From positions 62,001 through 126,000 of the forward strand of contig JALGVJ010000002.1 in assembly GCA_029838195.1 (NCBI GenBank): a DNA stretch of 64,000 bases, read 5' to 3'. Positions 19,826 to 28,286 of this stretch are shown here, in pieces; position 1 is the first letter of the stretch; each line of letters begins with the position of its first letter. The position numbers and the translations under genes were made by a program. Source of the DNA: Promethearchaeota archaeon (lineage in GTDB: Archaea; Asgardarchaeota; Lokiarchaeia; Sigyniarchaeales; SOKP01). Under the pieces are notes generated by a model. It did no database searches, was not told the DNA's origin, and saw nothing but the letters and a program-made list of their open reading frames with translations.

Positions 19826-20398
19826 TCATTCAAGGTTAAAGGCTAATTTTAAGAGATCAGCATCGGTAATTATACCCACATAATGATTACCTTTCTTAAC
19901 AAGCACGGCAGGATAAGAACTGAGTAAATTGGAAATATTAGATGCTTTCCAATTCATATCTACTTCCGGAAAAGGCAATTCTTTAATCAGAAGAACATTA
20001 GCATTGATCAGTGTGGGATTATCGGTTATGAGTTTTTGAATTTTTTTTGACGTAATACTGCCGATGTTTTGATCATTTTCTATAATGGGTAATTGAGAAA
20101 TCTGATGCTTGTTCATTAATTCAATTGCTTGTTTTATTGTTGATTTCGAGCTAATGGAAATGATATTCGTGGTCATTATATTTTCAGCAAGTATTTCTGA
20201 ATTCTTTTTCTTCAAGGAATATTCTTCCAAATAGTCAAAAATTTTCTTGACTACGTGATAAGATGGATTTCCCTTTCCAGATTCAATGCGAGATAAAGTA
20301 GATTGGGGAATGTGTAAAACTTCTTCCAAATCTTTTTGCGTGAGATTAAGCTTTCTTCTTAATTCCTTAATCTTAGTTAATTCGGGTATTGAAGGCAT
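19826..20398 (-). CDS. XRE-type HTH regulator with paired CBS domains
   Basis: A 190-aa regulator. The N-terminal XRE helix-turn-helix (KIKELRRKLNLTQKDLEEVL, then IPQSTLSRIESGKG) is followed by two CBS motifs (IISISSKSTIKQAIELMNKH and the C-terminal VGIITDADLLKLAF), which usually bind adenosyl ligands such as AMP, ATP or S-adenosylmethionine. An alternative start at 20425 would add nine residues. It is divergent from the homocysteine operon, which itself has CBS domains, so it is a good candidate regulator of sulfur amino-acid synthesis (inferred). Confidence 0.87.
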   Translation of the reverse strand: MPSIPELTKIKELRRKLNLTQKDLEEVLHIPQSTLSRIESGKGNPSYHVVKKIFDYLEEYSLKKKNSEILAENIMTTNIISISSKSTIKQAIELMNKHQISQLPIIENDQNIGSITSKKIQKLITDNPTLINANVLLIKELPFPEVDMNWKASNISNLLSSYPAVLVKKGNHYVGIITDADLLKLAFNLE

Positions 20399-20448
20399 TT
20401 TTTTCCAATATTGGCAAAGAATCATGATATTAATGAATATAACATGTC

Positions 20449-20484
20449 ATAAATGAATAATTTCTTTCCATTTATTTATAAATG
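20449..20484. promoter_or_regulatory. palindromic operator candidate over a TATA-like box
   Basis: The 16-base segment catttat-tt-ataaatg at 20469-20484 is a perfect inverted repeat with 7-base arms. A third half-site, ataaatg, occurs at 20449-20455. The palindrome overlaps a TATA-like stretch in the gap between the divergent XRE-CBS gene and the homocysteine operon, where an autoregulatory operator would be expected. Confidence 0.5.
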
Positions 20485-20554
20485 ATATATTTTTTTCTAT
20501 TATAAATTTAATGTAATTTAAAAACTATTCTAATATAATATTCAAGGTGATTAT

Positions 20555-22030
20555 TTGACTAAAACATATGAAGCGATAAATGAAAAAATAAAAAAAAGAG
20601 AAGCAGTAGTAGTTACTGCGGAAGAAATGATAAAAATCGTGGAAGAACGAGGGACTAAAGTTACAGCTGAAGAAGTTGACGTTGTCACCACCGGTACATT
20701 TGGCGCCATGTGTAGCTCAGGCGCATTTTTGAATTTTGGGCATTCTGACCCTCCAATAAAATTTGAACATCTGTGGTTAAATGAGGTGCACGCATACCAC
20801 GGAAATGCGGCCGTAGATTGCTACATAGGCGTCACGAGAATGGCAGATAAAAGACCTTTCGAATATGGTGGTGGGAATGTCATTGAAGAATTAGTTGCTG
20901 GAAAGCCTATAAGGTTGCGTGGAATCTCCTATACTACGGATTGTTATCCTTTAGGAGAAATTGATACCTACTTTACCATCGATGATATAAATCAAGCAAT
21001 TTTATGTAATCCTCGTAATGGATATCAACGATACGTGTGTGCTACGAATTCTACCGACAAGACAATTTATACTTATATGGGAAAACTTTTACCTCATTTC
21101 GGCAATGCTCATTATTCTGGAGCAGGGGCCTTAAGCCCCCTCTGTAATGATCCTGATTATGAAACTATTGGTTTAGGAACAAGAATTTTTCTTGGTGGGG
21201 GAATCGGTTATGTAATTGGTGAAGGAACCCAACACAATCCACGTAAGAATTTTGGCACACTCTTCGTTAAAGGCGACTTGAAACAAATGTCTTCTGAATT
21301 CTTAAGAGGCGTAAATTTCGAAAAGTATGGGACTTCTTTATATGTAGGAATTGGTATTCCCATTCCTATTTTAAACGAAGGATTAGCAAAAAAAACCGCA
21401 GTTAAAGATGAGGATATCGTTACTGAAGTGGTTGATTATGGTATTCCTAGGAGAGATCGTCCCGTCCTCAGAACCATAAATTATAAGGAACTAAAAAGTG
21501 GAATTATCGATATAAATGGAAAGAAAGTAAAATGCTCCCCATTATCATCCTTATTTCACGCACGGAAAATTGCCAACATTTTAAAAGAATGGATCGAAGA
21601 TGGTGATTTTTTATTAAGTGCCCCTATTGAACGATTACCCACCAATACCATCTTCAAACCAATGAAGCAAATTTCTGAACAGAAATTTGTTAAAGATCTA
21701 AAAAAGAAAGCTATAATATGTCATGAGGACTGTGATATAAAAATAGTGGCATCTAAAATAGTTAAGGAAAACATGAACCACATTATCATTACAGACAAGG
21801 ACAATACGTTAAAAGGAATAGTTACCAGTTTCGACATCACGAAAGCTATAGCTGAAGAAAAAACGAAACTCTTGGATATCATAACTAAAAAAGTAATCAC
21901 GACAACCGATAATGAGCCAATTGATATCGCTGCGAGAAAAATGAGAATGAATGACATTTCTGCCTTGCCCGTAATTGATACTAATAATAAAGTAGTGGGA
22001 ATAATTACTGCGGAGGAGTTGATGCTATAA
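20555..22030 (+). CDS. L-aspartate semialdehyde sulfurtransferase (DUF39/HcyBio) with CBS domains
   Basis: Homologue of Methanosarcina MA1821 (COG1900), which with its ferredoxin partner makes homocysteine from aspartate semialdehyde and reduced sulfur. The DUF39 core (about residues 1-360) contains the conserved MCSSGAFLNFGHSDPP stretch (Cys53) and the RYVCATNSTDKT cysteine. Two CBS motifs occupy about 375-491. The start is a TTG at 20555, supported by the strong site aaggtga six bases upstream. The downstream ferredoxin starts one base after the stop, so the two are translationally coupled. This would replace or supplement O-acetylhomoserine routes to methionine. Confidence 0.93.
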   Translation: MTKTYEAINEKIKKREAVVVTAEEMIKIVEERGTKVTAEEVDVVTTGTFGAMCSSGAFLNFGHSDPPIKFEHLWLNEVHAYHGNAAVDCYIGVTRMADKRPFEYGGGNVIEELVAGKPIRLRGISYTTDCYPLGEIDTYFTIDDINQAILCNPRNGYQRYVCATNSTDKTIYTYMGKLLPHFGNAHYSGAGALSPLCNDPDYETIGLGTRIFLGGGIGYVIGEGTQHNPRKNFGTLFVKGDLKQMSSEFLRGVNFEKYGTSLYVGIGIPIPILNEGLAKKTAVKDEDIVTEVVDYGIPRRDRPVLRTINYKELKSGIIDINGKKVKCSPLSSLFHARKIANILKEWIEDGDFLLSAPIERLPTNTIFKPMKQISEQKFVKDLKKKAIICHEDCDIKIVASKIVKENMNHIIITDKDNTLKGIVTSFDITKAIAEEKTKLLDIITKKVITTTDNEPIDIAARKMRMNDISALPVIDTNNKVVGIITAEELML

Positions 22031-22429
22031 ATGACCATCATAAGTTTATTAGTTCCGCTAGGTTTGTTTAAGAGCATTGAGGATTATTCAAAACTGATCA
22101 ATAATATCCTCAGGCATGAAATTACTTTGAACATTCTAAAATTTTCTATGGGCTCGACTGGTGTCAATTTATTAATCGATGTACCAGAAGATAAAATAAA
22201 AGAAATTACGGAAGATTTAAAGCAAAATAATATCGTTATAACCAGTAAAGGAAGGGTTTCTATTGATGAAGACAAATGCATTTTCTGCGGAGCATGCGTG
22301 AGCTTATGTCCAACGGATGCATTACATTTTGAAGCAGATGATTCAATAGCTTTTTCAAACCAGCAATGTATTGGATGCCTGCTCTGCATTGATTCATGCC
22401 CAAGACAAGCAATAAGCGAAAATCTTTAA
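22031..22429 (+). CDS. NIL-domain 4Fe-4S ferredoxin partner of the sulfurtransferase (MA1822 type)
   Basis: A 132-aa protein with an N-terminal NIL domain (about 1-70, the small ferredoxin-like fold also found in methionine ABC ATPases) and two C-terminal 4Fe-4S motifs (CIFCGACVSLCP and CIGCLLCIDSCP). It matches MA1822, the electron-transfer partner of the DUF39 homocysteine enzyme. A ggagg site inside the end of the upstream gene and the adjoining stop/start confirm an operon. A T-rich terminator follows at 22463. Confidence 0.93.
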   Translation: MTIISLLVPLGLFKSIEDYSKLINNILRHEITLNILKFSMGSTGVNLLIDVPEDKIKEITEDLKQNNIVITSKGRVSIDEDKCIFCGACVSLCPTDALHFEADDSIAFSNQQCIGCLLCIDSCPRQAISENL

Positions 22430-22462
22430 TCTTTTTCATGTAAATTTTTAAATAATTTTTTA

Positions 22463-22473
22463 TTTTTTTTTTT
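22463..22473 (+). terminator. U-rich terminator after the homocysteine operon
   Basis: An uninterrupted run of eleven T residues lies 34 bases after the ferredoxin stop, preceded and followed by further T clusters. Archaeal RNA polymerase terminates at such U tracts without a hairpin. Confidence 0.55.
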
Positions 22474-22718
22474 GGATTTTTTCTACATTCATTTTCCACG
22501 TGTTTAAAAAGATCATTAATAAATCAGAGACAATCTCTTTATCCCTTTTTTATCTACTTAAAAAAAATTTAAAGTATTTGAGAACCTTCTCGATTATTTA
22601 CAGAAAATGAGAAAGAAAGTAATAACATGCCAAATACTCTAATTAAAAGAAAAATTTAAGTAAACATGTTGCCATACCTTGTTTTTTTTTAAATAGGAGG
22701 ATTATATGATGGTTAATT

Positions 22719-23744
22719 TTATTGATTCGTAATGATATTAAAAATCTCTTCAATCCTGGGTGTTTTTCTACGCAAGGTAATGCATCGCTTCTCTTCACAC
22801 CCTCTTAAAATTGCAATTAATTCATTAAGATGAATGGTTGGAATATCCAAATCATTATCATTAAATAAATTTTTCATGTCTTCCCTAAATTCCGGTTTAC
22901 TCAAGGTATATAAGCATGTCGGGCACGGCATTAATAGGAAATCAGCACCAACATTCTCCGCACTTTTTAATTTTCTATAAGTGATTTTTAAAGCATCGTT
23001 TTTATGAAGAACGATCTGACTTGCACCCCAACCACAGCAACTCTCACGTTCTTGATAATCTACTGGAATTCCACCAAACAATTCAACCAATTCCTCTAAT
23101 TTGGTTTTATCTTTAAAATATTCCTCACGTAATCCATTTTTTGTACGTTTATCCCTCTCCAGATTTAAGTAATGACATCCATAATGAACTGCGACTTTAA
23201 GACCTCTTAAATCAAATTTTAATGTATTTAAAACATCATTCCTAATTAGATAAATAAAATCCAAATCATGAATTATTTTTAAAGGAGGATTCTCTAAAAT
23301 CTGATATTGTCCTGAATAAAGCTCTCCGCCCATTTCTTTTTTAACTTCTTCTAGTATTTTCTCGGTTTTTTTTCTCACTTCAGGCGTATCCAAAAAATCC
23401 CGCCCTCTTAATAAAGAATTATAGCAACCATTGCAACTAACTAATAAAATATCTGCCTCATGAGCTATTTCAATTAAATTACGTTCATTAATCGCTGCGA
23501 ACTGAGCACGAGTAATTAAATTTCTTTGGAAAAATGTTCCCGCACAGCAAGAATTTTCGCAAGATACTACTGATAAATTCAACTCTTCTAAGAGGTCTTC
23601 CATTCCAAAACGTACGCCGGGGAAATATTTTTCCAAACAAGCTTTAAATAAGCAAATTTTTTTTCCTTTGAAAAATTCCAAGGGATGACCCCCATATTCT
23701 TTTTCTATCGCTTTTACATCCAAAACTAATTCATTACCCGGCAT
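22719..23744 (-). CDS. hdrB: heterodisulfide reductase subunit B-like protein (HdrB)
   Basis: A 341-aa protein with two complete cysteine-rich CCG motifs, the hallmark of HdrB. The first comprises Cys36, the CC pair in ENSCCAGTFF and CNGC near 103. The second comprises YGCHYL, ESCCGWG and PCPTC near the C-terminus. In methanogens these bind the non-cubane 4Fe-4S clusters that split heterodisulfides. It lies 35 bases downstream of HdrC in the same operon. No HdrA flavoprotein is in the window, so the electron source and disulfide substrate (CoM-S-S-CoB or another thiol pair) are open. Confidence 0.88.
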   Translation of the reverse strand: MPGNELVLDVKAIEKEYGGHPLEFFKGKKICLFKACLEKYFPGVRFGMEDLLEELNLSVVSCENSCCAGTFFQRNLITRAQFAAINERNLIEIAHEADILLVSCNGCYNSLLRGRDFLDTPEVRKKTEKILEEVKKEMGGELYSGQYQILENPPLKIIHDLDFIYLIRNDVLNTLKFDLRGLKVAVHYGCHYLNLERDKRTKNGLREEYFKDKTKLEELVELFGGIPVDYQERESCCGWGASQIVLHKNDALKITYRKLKSAENVGADFLLMPCPTCLYTLSKPEFREDMKNLFNDNDLDIPTIHLNELIAILRGCEEKRCITLRRKTPRIEEIFNIITNQ

Positions 23745-23779
23745 GATTTTAATAAAAAATTCTATTTAATCCGTATTTT

Positions 23780-24319
23780 TTATTTTTTTTTATTTTCCTT
23801 ACCTGTGTTTTTCTTTTTAGCCTTGAAAACATATTTTATTCGGGCAAAATCACATATTTTATCTATTTCTTTAATTCTTCGCTCAGATAATGTCGCTTCT
23901 AAAGGTTCTACCAAAACCGTCCCATTAGTAAGAAAATTATTCGCCATTTCTACATATTTCGTGAGATCATTGTATTTTGGGCCGTACCCCCTTTTAAAAG
24001 ATTCATTCCTCAAGTTCAAGATTAAAAGAGGAATGTCTATTCCCTCTCTTGGACATACTCTTTTACATTGTTCACATAAAAAACAGTACCATATCTCCGG
24101 ATCTTTTAAAACGCTTTTATCGCCTTTTAAAATTTTTGTAATGATTTTTCGTATATTATAATTTGAAATCTTAGTAGCAGGGCAATTTCCGACACAGCGT
24201 CCACAAGAGATGCATGCTCGTATGTTCCTATTATCCTCTACATCTTTTACCAGTTCATTATAAAAATCGTAGTTCCATTCTTCTTCTGAATAATTTTCCA
24301 TGATTATACTCGTTTTCAT
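23780..24319 (-). CDS. hdrC: heterodisulfide reductase subunit C-like protein (HdrC)
   Basis: A 179-aa iron-sulfur protein with two 4Fe-4S motifs (CISCGRCVGNCPATKIS and CFLCEQCKRVCPREG) separated by a helix, the typical HdrC pattern. It delivers electrons to HdrB, which follows directly. The C-terminal ~35 residues are basic and low-complexity (KAKKKNTGKENKKK). An in-frame ATG at 24301 (MENYSEEEW) is an equally possible start, giving a more usual N-terminus. Confidence 0.88.
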   Translation of the reverse strand: MKTSIIMENYSEEEWNYDFYNELVKDVEDNRNIRACISCGRCVGNCPATKISNYNIRKIITKILKGDKSVLKDPEIWYCFLCEQCKRVCPREGIDIPLLILNLRNESFKRGYGPKYNDLTKYVEMANNFLTNGTVLVEPLEATLSERRIKEIDKICDFARIKYVFKAKKKNTGKENKKK

Positions 24320-24579
24320 GTCATGAGAAAAAATTTCTTTTTCAATGTAGAAACATAGTTCATGGTAAAAAAAATCTTATATTTTACTTTAAAAAAGAAA
24401 AATAAATCGTGATTAATCCTGATAAATTAATTGAGTTTTGAATTTTTATTTTTTAAAAATTCCTCCAAAAAAGGATAAAATTAAACTTGGTAAATGCAAC
24501 CTTTTATCATACATGTTATTTTTGGATAATAGAAAAAATTTCAATTATTTCGCCTAAGAAATTAAAATTATAAACAAGC

Positions 24580-24837
24580 TCATTTTAATAGCGATCTCAA
24601 GCAAACTTTTATTAATTGTCGTTGAGCATTACAATAATTTAGTCTTTGTTGCGGATTAAGGTCATGTCCTCTTACTATGAACTCTTGCGTTTTTTTTAGA
24701 AGATATAACCGTTCGTTTCTATCTAATTTTTCAGCATTTTGGAGTTTTAAAAATAAATTTTTAAACTCTTCTGAATTTATGGCAGAGTTCTTTAGTGCAG
24801 ATTGGCTTTCTAATTCCTTAGTTCTTGGAACTATCAT
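24580..24837 (-). CDS. small hypothetical protein
   Basis: An 85-aa open frame predicted to be mainly helical (for example NLFLKLQNAEKLDRNERLYLLKKT). I recognise no family. Amino-acid use is ordinary and not biased as in random AT-rich frames, but no convincing ribosome-binding site precedes it. It sits alone between HdrC and the SMC-hinge gene. Confidence 0.42.
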   Translation of the reverse strand: MIVPRTKELESQSALKNSAINSEEFKNLFLKLQNAEKLDRNERLYLLKKTQEFIVRGHDLNPQQRLNYCNAQRQLIKVCLRSLLK

Positions 24838-25019
24838 GAGAGTAAGCTATAAACGAGAGTTAGTTATCATTTCAAACAAATATATTCTCGTATTTTACAA
24901 ATAATATTTCTTTTTTTAATGAAAATAATATCCCGATATTATCATTAGATAGCTTCTTAGTTTTTCATTAATCGAGTTCATGAAAAAATCTTATAATTTA
25001 AAATGATGATTTCTTATTT

Positions 25020-25757
25020 TCATGGATCAAAAAGATATCCTCCACTTATCACGTTCGAAGGTTCTACAATTTCTCCTTTTAATGTAACCCGCGTGGCGTT
25101 AATTTTAAAATTTATAGCCGTTTTTATCTCTTCCACGATTATTACTCTACCATAAACAAATTCAAAAGCTTTTAAATAGAGGGGGTCAAATTCAATCAAA
25201 TCCATGGCTTTACCTAAAATTTTTCCATTTGCCTTGATGACCATGTCCAAAGGATAAGTTTTAAGGTCTTTAAGAGGTAAAAAATAGCACCGATTTAACC
25301 TATTCTTTTTTAGAAAATTCAAACATTCTTGAGCAACACGTAAATCATCGACGATAATATGGTTTAATTTATCCCCTGCAGCAGCTTTTAATGCTTGTTT
25401 ATATTTAATATCATGAGAAAATAAACCGGCAACAGTTCCATGAATTTTTCCGTGAATATGGTATTTTACTTTAAGCTCCGGAACCTTTTCTAATTCAAGC
25501 AAGGCATCAATCGGATTCAATAACTTATCATTGATTATATTCGCATGGTTTAAATCCTGATGGAATTCATGATTTTCAAGGAAGAGCGGAATTTTTCTTA
25601 AATTTAATGTTTTTTCTAACCTTTGTTGTTCACTTTTTAATAGATTCAAATTCTCTTTCTTTAAATCTAAGAATGGAATGATATGGGTCATTCCTTTCCA
25701 CTCATGACATGAATCTCTTCTTGAATTATATTCTTGAGCATTTTCTTGAAAGGTCAT
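25020..25757 (-). CDS. stand-alone SMC hinge-domain protein
   Basis: The C-terminal ~155 of 245 residues match the hinge (dimerisation) domain of SMC proteins. Visible motifs in order are GKIHGTVAGLF, ALKAAAGDKLNHIIVDD, AQECLNFLKKNRLNRCYFLP, IEFDPLYLKAFEFVYGRVII, ATRVTLKGEIVEPS and the closing SGG. A normal SMC is about 1,150 aa with ATPase heads and long coiled coils; none of these is present here or in flanking frames. The N-terminal ~90 residues are different, with a short helical stretch (KKENLNLLKSEQQRLEKTL). It could pair with a full SMC hinge to block or seed dimerisation, or act on DNA alone (inferred). Confidence 0.82.
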   Translation of the reverse strand: MTFQENAQEYNSRRDSCHEWKGMTHIIPFLDLKKENLNLLKSEQQRLEKTLNLRKIPLFLENHEFHQDLNHANIINDKLLNPIDALLELEKVPELKVKYHIHGKIHGTVAGLFSHDIKYKQALKAAAGDKLNHIIVDDLRVAQECLNFLKKNRLNRCYFLPLKDLKTYPLDMVIKANGKILGKAMDLIEFDPLYLKAFEFVYGRVIIVEEIKTAINFKINATRVTLKGEIVEPSNVISGGYLFDP

Positions 25758-26018
25758 TTTTAGTCACTAATTAATTCTTAAATAAACCGATTTAATTTAA
25801 ACTGAAATAAAAAATCGTTTTTATGATTGCAAGATCTTTTTTTCTAATTAAAGAAAATAATATTCACGTGATATGGAACTCGTACCGCAAAAAAATTTTT
25901 TATTTTTATACTTAGAAGAATAAAAGAAAATTATCAAAAAAGGAGAGAAATTTAAATGATAGCATCATTCTTAAACTTTTAAAATCTAAATATTTAATAC
26001 AAGCATGATTTTAATGAG

Positions 26019-26930
26019 TTAAAGATTTAATGCCTCCCTTGATAAGATTTCAATTACCGCCTTCCACGTTTCTTCAACACTCCACGGATTATTATTTTTT
26101 ATTTTTTCTGAAATGTCCATAAATAATTTTTTTACCTTCATGCTTTCAAAATAATTAATCTTGGGTGCCAATAAAGTTAACATGTACTGTTGCTGTTTTC
26201 CTCTTTTTTTTGGATCGACGCATGAATCAAAAAGCATGTAACACATCTTTCCAATTTTTTCAATGTTTATTAAAATTCCCTCGGGTTTCGTGATTTTTTC
26301 CTGGCCAAAAAGGAAAACGGACGTCTGAAATAGTTGAATTCCCATATTTTCAATAAATTCTTTATTTTCTTCTCTTATAGGATACCACCAATTTAATTGA
26401 GGGCCGTATACATCGTCCCAATGCATCATGAATAGGAGGATATCCTCTTTCTTATCTTCCTTTTGCAAGGAAGGTTTCACGACCTCTTTTAATTTTTCGA
26501 TCGATTCATTCACGTTTTTTTTGATAATTTCTGATCTTTTGACCTTGTTAAGTTTTCCATTAATAACTGCCAAAAGGTCCTTTCCTTTAAAAGGTTTCAC
26601 GATATAATCGTCAACTCCAAGTAATTTACCGAATCGAATCTCCTCTTTCGAGGATTTTGCCGTTAAAAAAAGAAACGGGATGTGAAACCATTGAGGATTG
26701 TTCGAAACTTCCTTGAAAAATTCATATCCATTCATTTCAGGCATGATGATATCACTAATGATTAGATCAGGTAAAGTAGGAGAATTTTCTAAAATTTTTA
26801 TTGCCCTTTTTCCATTAATTGCCCTGATAACTCTAAATCTATTAGTTTCTAACATTAATTGCAGATTATCGAGGAGCTCTTGATTATCATCCACTATTAA
26901 AATTAAAGATTTACTTCTTCTTCTTCCCAT
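26019..26930 (-). CDS. response regulator with C-terminal longin-like domain
   Basis: A CheY-like receiver domain (residues 1-125) has all key residues: the acidic pair Asp14-Asp15, phosphoacceptor Asp60 in IISDIIMPEMNG, Thr90 and Lys112 in DYIVKPF. A helical linker leads to an output domain (about 160-303) beginning ILLFMMHWDDVYGPQLNWWYP. This W-D-x-x-Y-G-P pattern is what I associate with longin/roadblock-like sensor domains common in Asgard genomes. There is no DNA-binding domain. A strong ribosome-binding site (ggaagg) precedes the ATG. No histidine kinase is adjacent. Output to small GTPases is an inference. Confidence 0.82.
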   Translation of the reverse strand: MGRRRSKSLILIVDDNQELLDNLQLMLETNRFRVIRAINGKRAIKILENSPTLPDLIISDIIMPEMNGYEFFKEVSNNPQWFHIPFLFLTAKSSKEEIRFGKLLGVDDYIVKPFKGKDLLAVINGKLNKVKRSEIIKKNVNESIEKLKEVVKPSLQKEDKKEDILLFMMHWDDVYGPQLNWWYPIREENKEFIENMGIQLFQTSVFLFGQEKITKPEGILINIEKIGKMCYMLFDSCVDPKKRGKQQQYMLTLLAPKINYFESMKVKKLFMDISEKIKNNNPWSVEETWKAVIEILSREALNL

Positions 26931-27231
26931 ACAACCTTCCCATTAGTTAAAAAAGCCTCTCATGAATTTAAATTTATATGAGTAAATGATCAAAAAAAAT
27001 TTTAACTATCATGGTGGGTCATTATTTACTAAATTTTAAGTAAGCATTCCGAGTTTTCAATTACCTTTAAATAGTTGGAGAATGAATAAAAAATTCCGAA
27101 TAGTTAATTAAGAGCTCATGGTTGAATTTTATACTTGAAAGAGAGAATTGATTTTACTATTCCTGAAAATATCTTGGCAACCAATTTAAAAACAATTGAT
27201 TCAAGGAAAAAAATCAAATTAAACAAATTTG
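26931..27231. other. 301-bp intergenic region without recognisable gene
   Basis: This is AT-rich sequence upstream of the response-regulator gene and downstream of the small GTPase gene. Near 26963-26985 there is a TATA-like stretch (aatttaaattt) that could serve the response regulator. I see nothing else. Confidence 0.4.
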
Positions 27232-27759
27232 TTAATAAATGGTGGTGTTTTGAAACACGGTAAATATTGTCGATTTTTGAATGGTATAGTTAATATTTGA
27301 TGGTATGAGCTCTTGAATGCTTCCAATGAGTTTTATTATCTTTTCTCCCAGATCATTTTTCTTTTCTTCCAATTGGGGGTCATATTTGTGCAATAAAATG
27401 GAAAATTTCAGCGATACGTTTTCCCTTTTAATTATTTGAATGATGTTTCGTAAGAACTCCAAGGCAAGCTCATATCTATCGATATCTTGGACGTCTATCA
27501 GATACATTATCTTATTAGCGCCTTGAAGATGGTGTTTTAAGTTCTCTAAATGATTTTTTCTATAGGTTTCTTGCCCTCCAAAATCAAGAATAATATAGAT
27601 GTCCTCCTTGATCTTAACCTTTCGCATTTCCGTGCCTTTAGTAGGTGTGAGTTCGTCCAAAAGCGATAATAAATTTTTTCCCATTAAACTAAAAATCAAA
27701 GACGTTTTACCGCAATTATCTAAACCCAAAATCAAGATCTTTTTCGGTTCTTTTTCCAT
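27232..27759 (-). CDS. small GTPase, Arf/Rag-like
   Basis: A 175-aa Ras-superfamily GTPase. The G1 loop LGLDNCGKTS (residues 11-20) and G3 DFGGQE (59-64) are Arf-like. G4 is HKYD (124-127) instead of NKxD, as in Rag/Gtr GTPases, and a G5-like KSTIF is close to the C-terminus. There is no lipidation cysteine at the end and no appended roadblock domain. The site aagga precedes the ATG. It follows the ArsR regulator by 38 bases on the same strand, so they probably form an operon. Partners may be the roadblock/longin proteins in this window (inferred). Confidence 0.88.
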   Translation of the reverse strand: MEKEPKKILILGLDNCGKTSLIFSLMGKNLLSLLDELTPTKGTEMRKVKIKEDIYIILDFGGQETYRKNHLENLKHHLQGANKIMYLIDVQDIDRYELALEFLRNIIQIIKRENVSLKFSILLHKYDPQLEEKKNDLGEKIIKLIGSIQELIPSNINYTIQKSTIFTVFQNTTIY

Positions 27760-27797
27760 GGAATTTCCTTATCTTTTCAATTGTTCATGAACTCATT

Positions 27798-28133
27798 TTA
27801 TAACAAGAGATCTTCAAGATCGCGCTTGCTTCTTTCCCATAATTCATTTTTTTCGATATCATCAATGAATGCTTGCAAAATCGCTAATAACTTGAAAATG
27901 TCGTCATTTTTAATGAAATAGTAATTGATATTATTTACTTTTTTGTAATCTATTAACTGATTTTCTCGAAGCATTTTTAATTGCTGGGAAATCGTTGACT
28001 GAGACTTATTCAAAATTTCTTGAATCTCTGCAGATGTCCTTTCTTTTTCTTTTAACAAGTTTAAAATATCCAACCGAGTATTATCCGCTAAAAGGTTTAA
28101 TAAATTTATCAATTTGTTGTATTGTGAGTTCAT
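27798..28133 (-). CDS. ArsR-family winged-helix regulator
   Basis: A 111-aa transcriptional repressor-type protein. The winged helix (LADNTRLDILNLLKEKERTS, then EILNKSQSTISQQLKMLRENQLI) is a clear ArsR/SmtB match. I see no metal-binding cysteines in the recognition helix, so it may sense something other than metal. It is first in an operon with the small GTPase and divergent from the Lrp-type gene at 28380. Confidence 0.87.
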   Translation of the reverse strand: MNSQYNKLINLLNLLADNTRLDILNLLKEKERTSAEIQEILNKSQSTISQQLKMLRENQLIDYKKVNNINYYFIKNDDIFKLLAILQAFIDDIEKNELWERSKRDLEDLLL

Positions 28134-28286
28134 TTAAAATCTTAAATGTATTAGCTATTTTTATTAATTTAATGTTTTCCCTTATAATTCATTTATATTA
28201 ACATCCATTTTTGAAGATACAAAAGTTTAAATAGAAATGTATCTTAATTATTATTTGAGTACCGTTATATGCCGATATGTCCATAT

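Noticed and set aside
24838..25019. Remnants of SMC head or coiled-coil sequence next to the hinge gene
   Set aside because: The gap is short and AT-rich, and the flanking genes show no Walker or signature motifs, so the hinge gene is not part of a broken SMC gene within this window.
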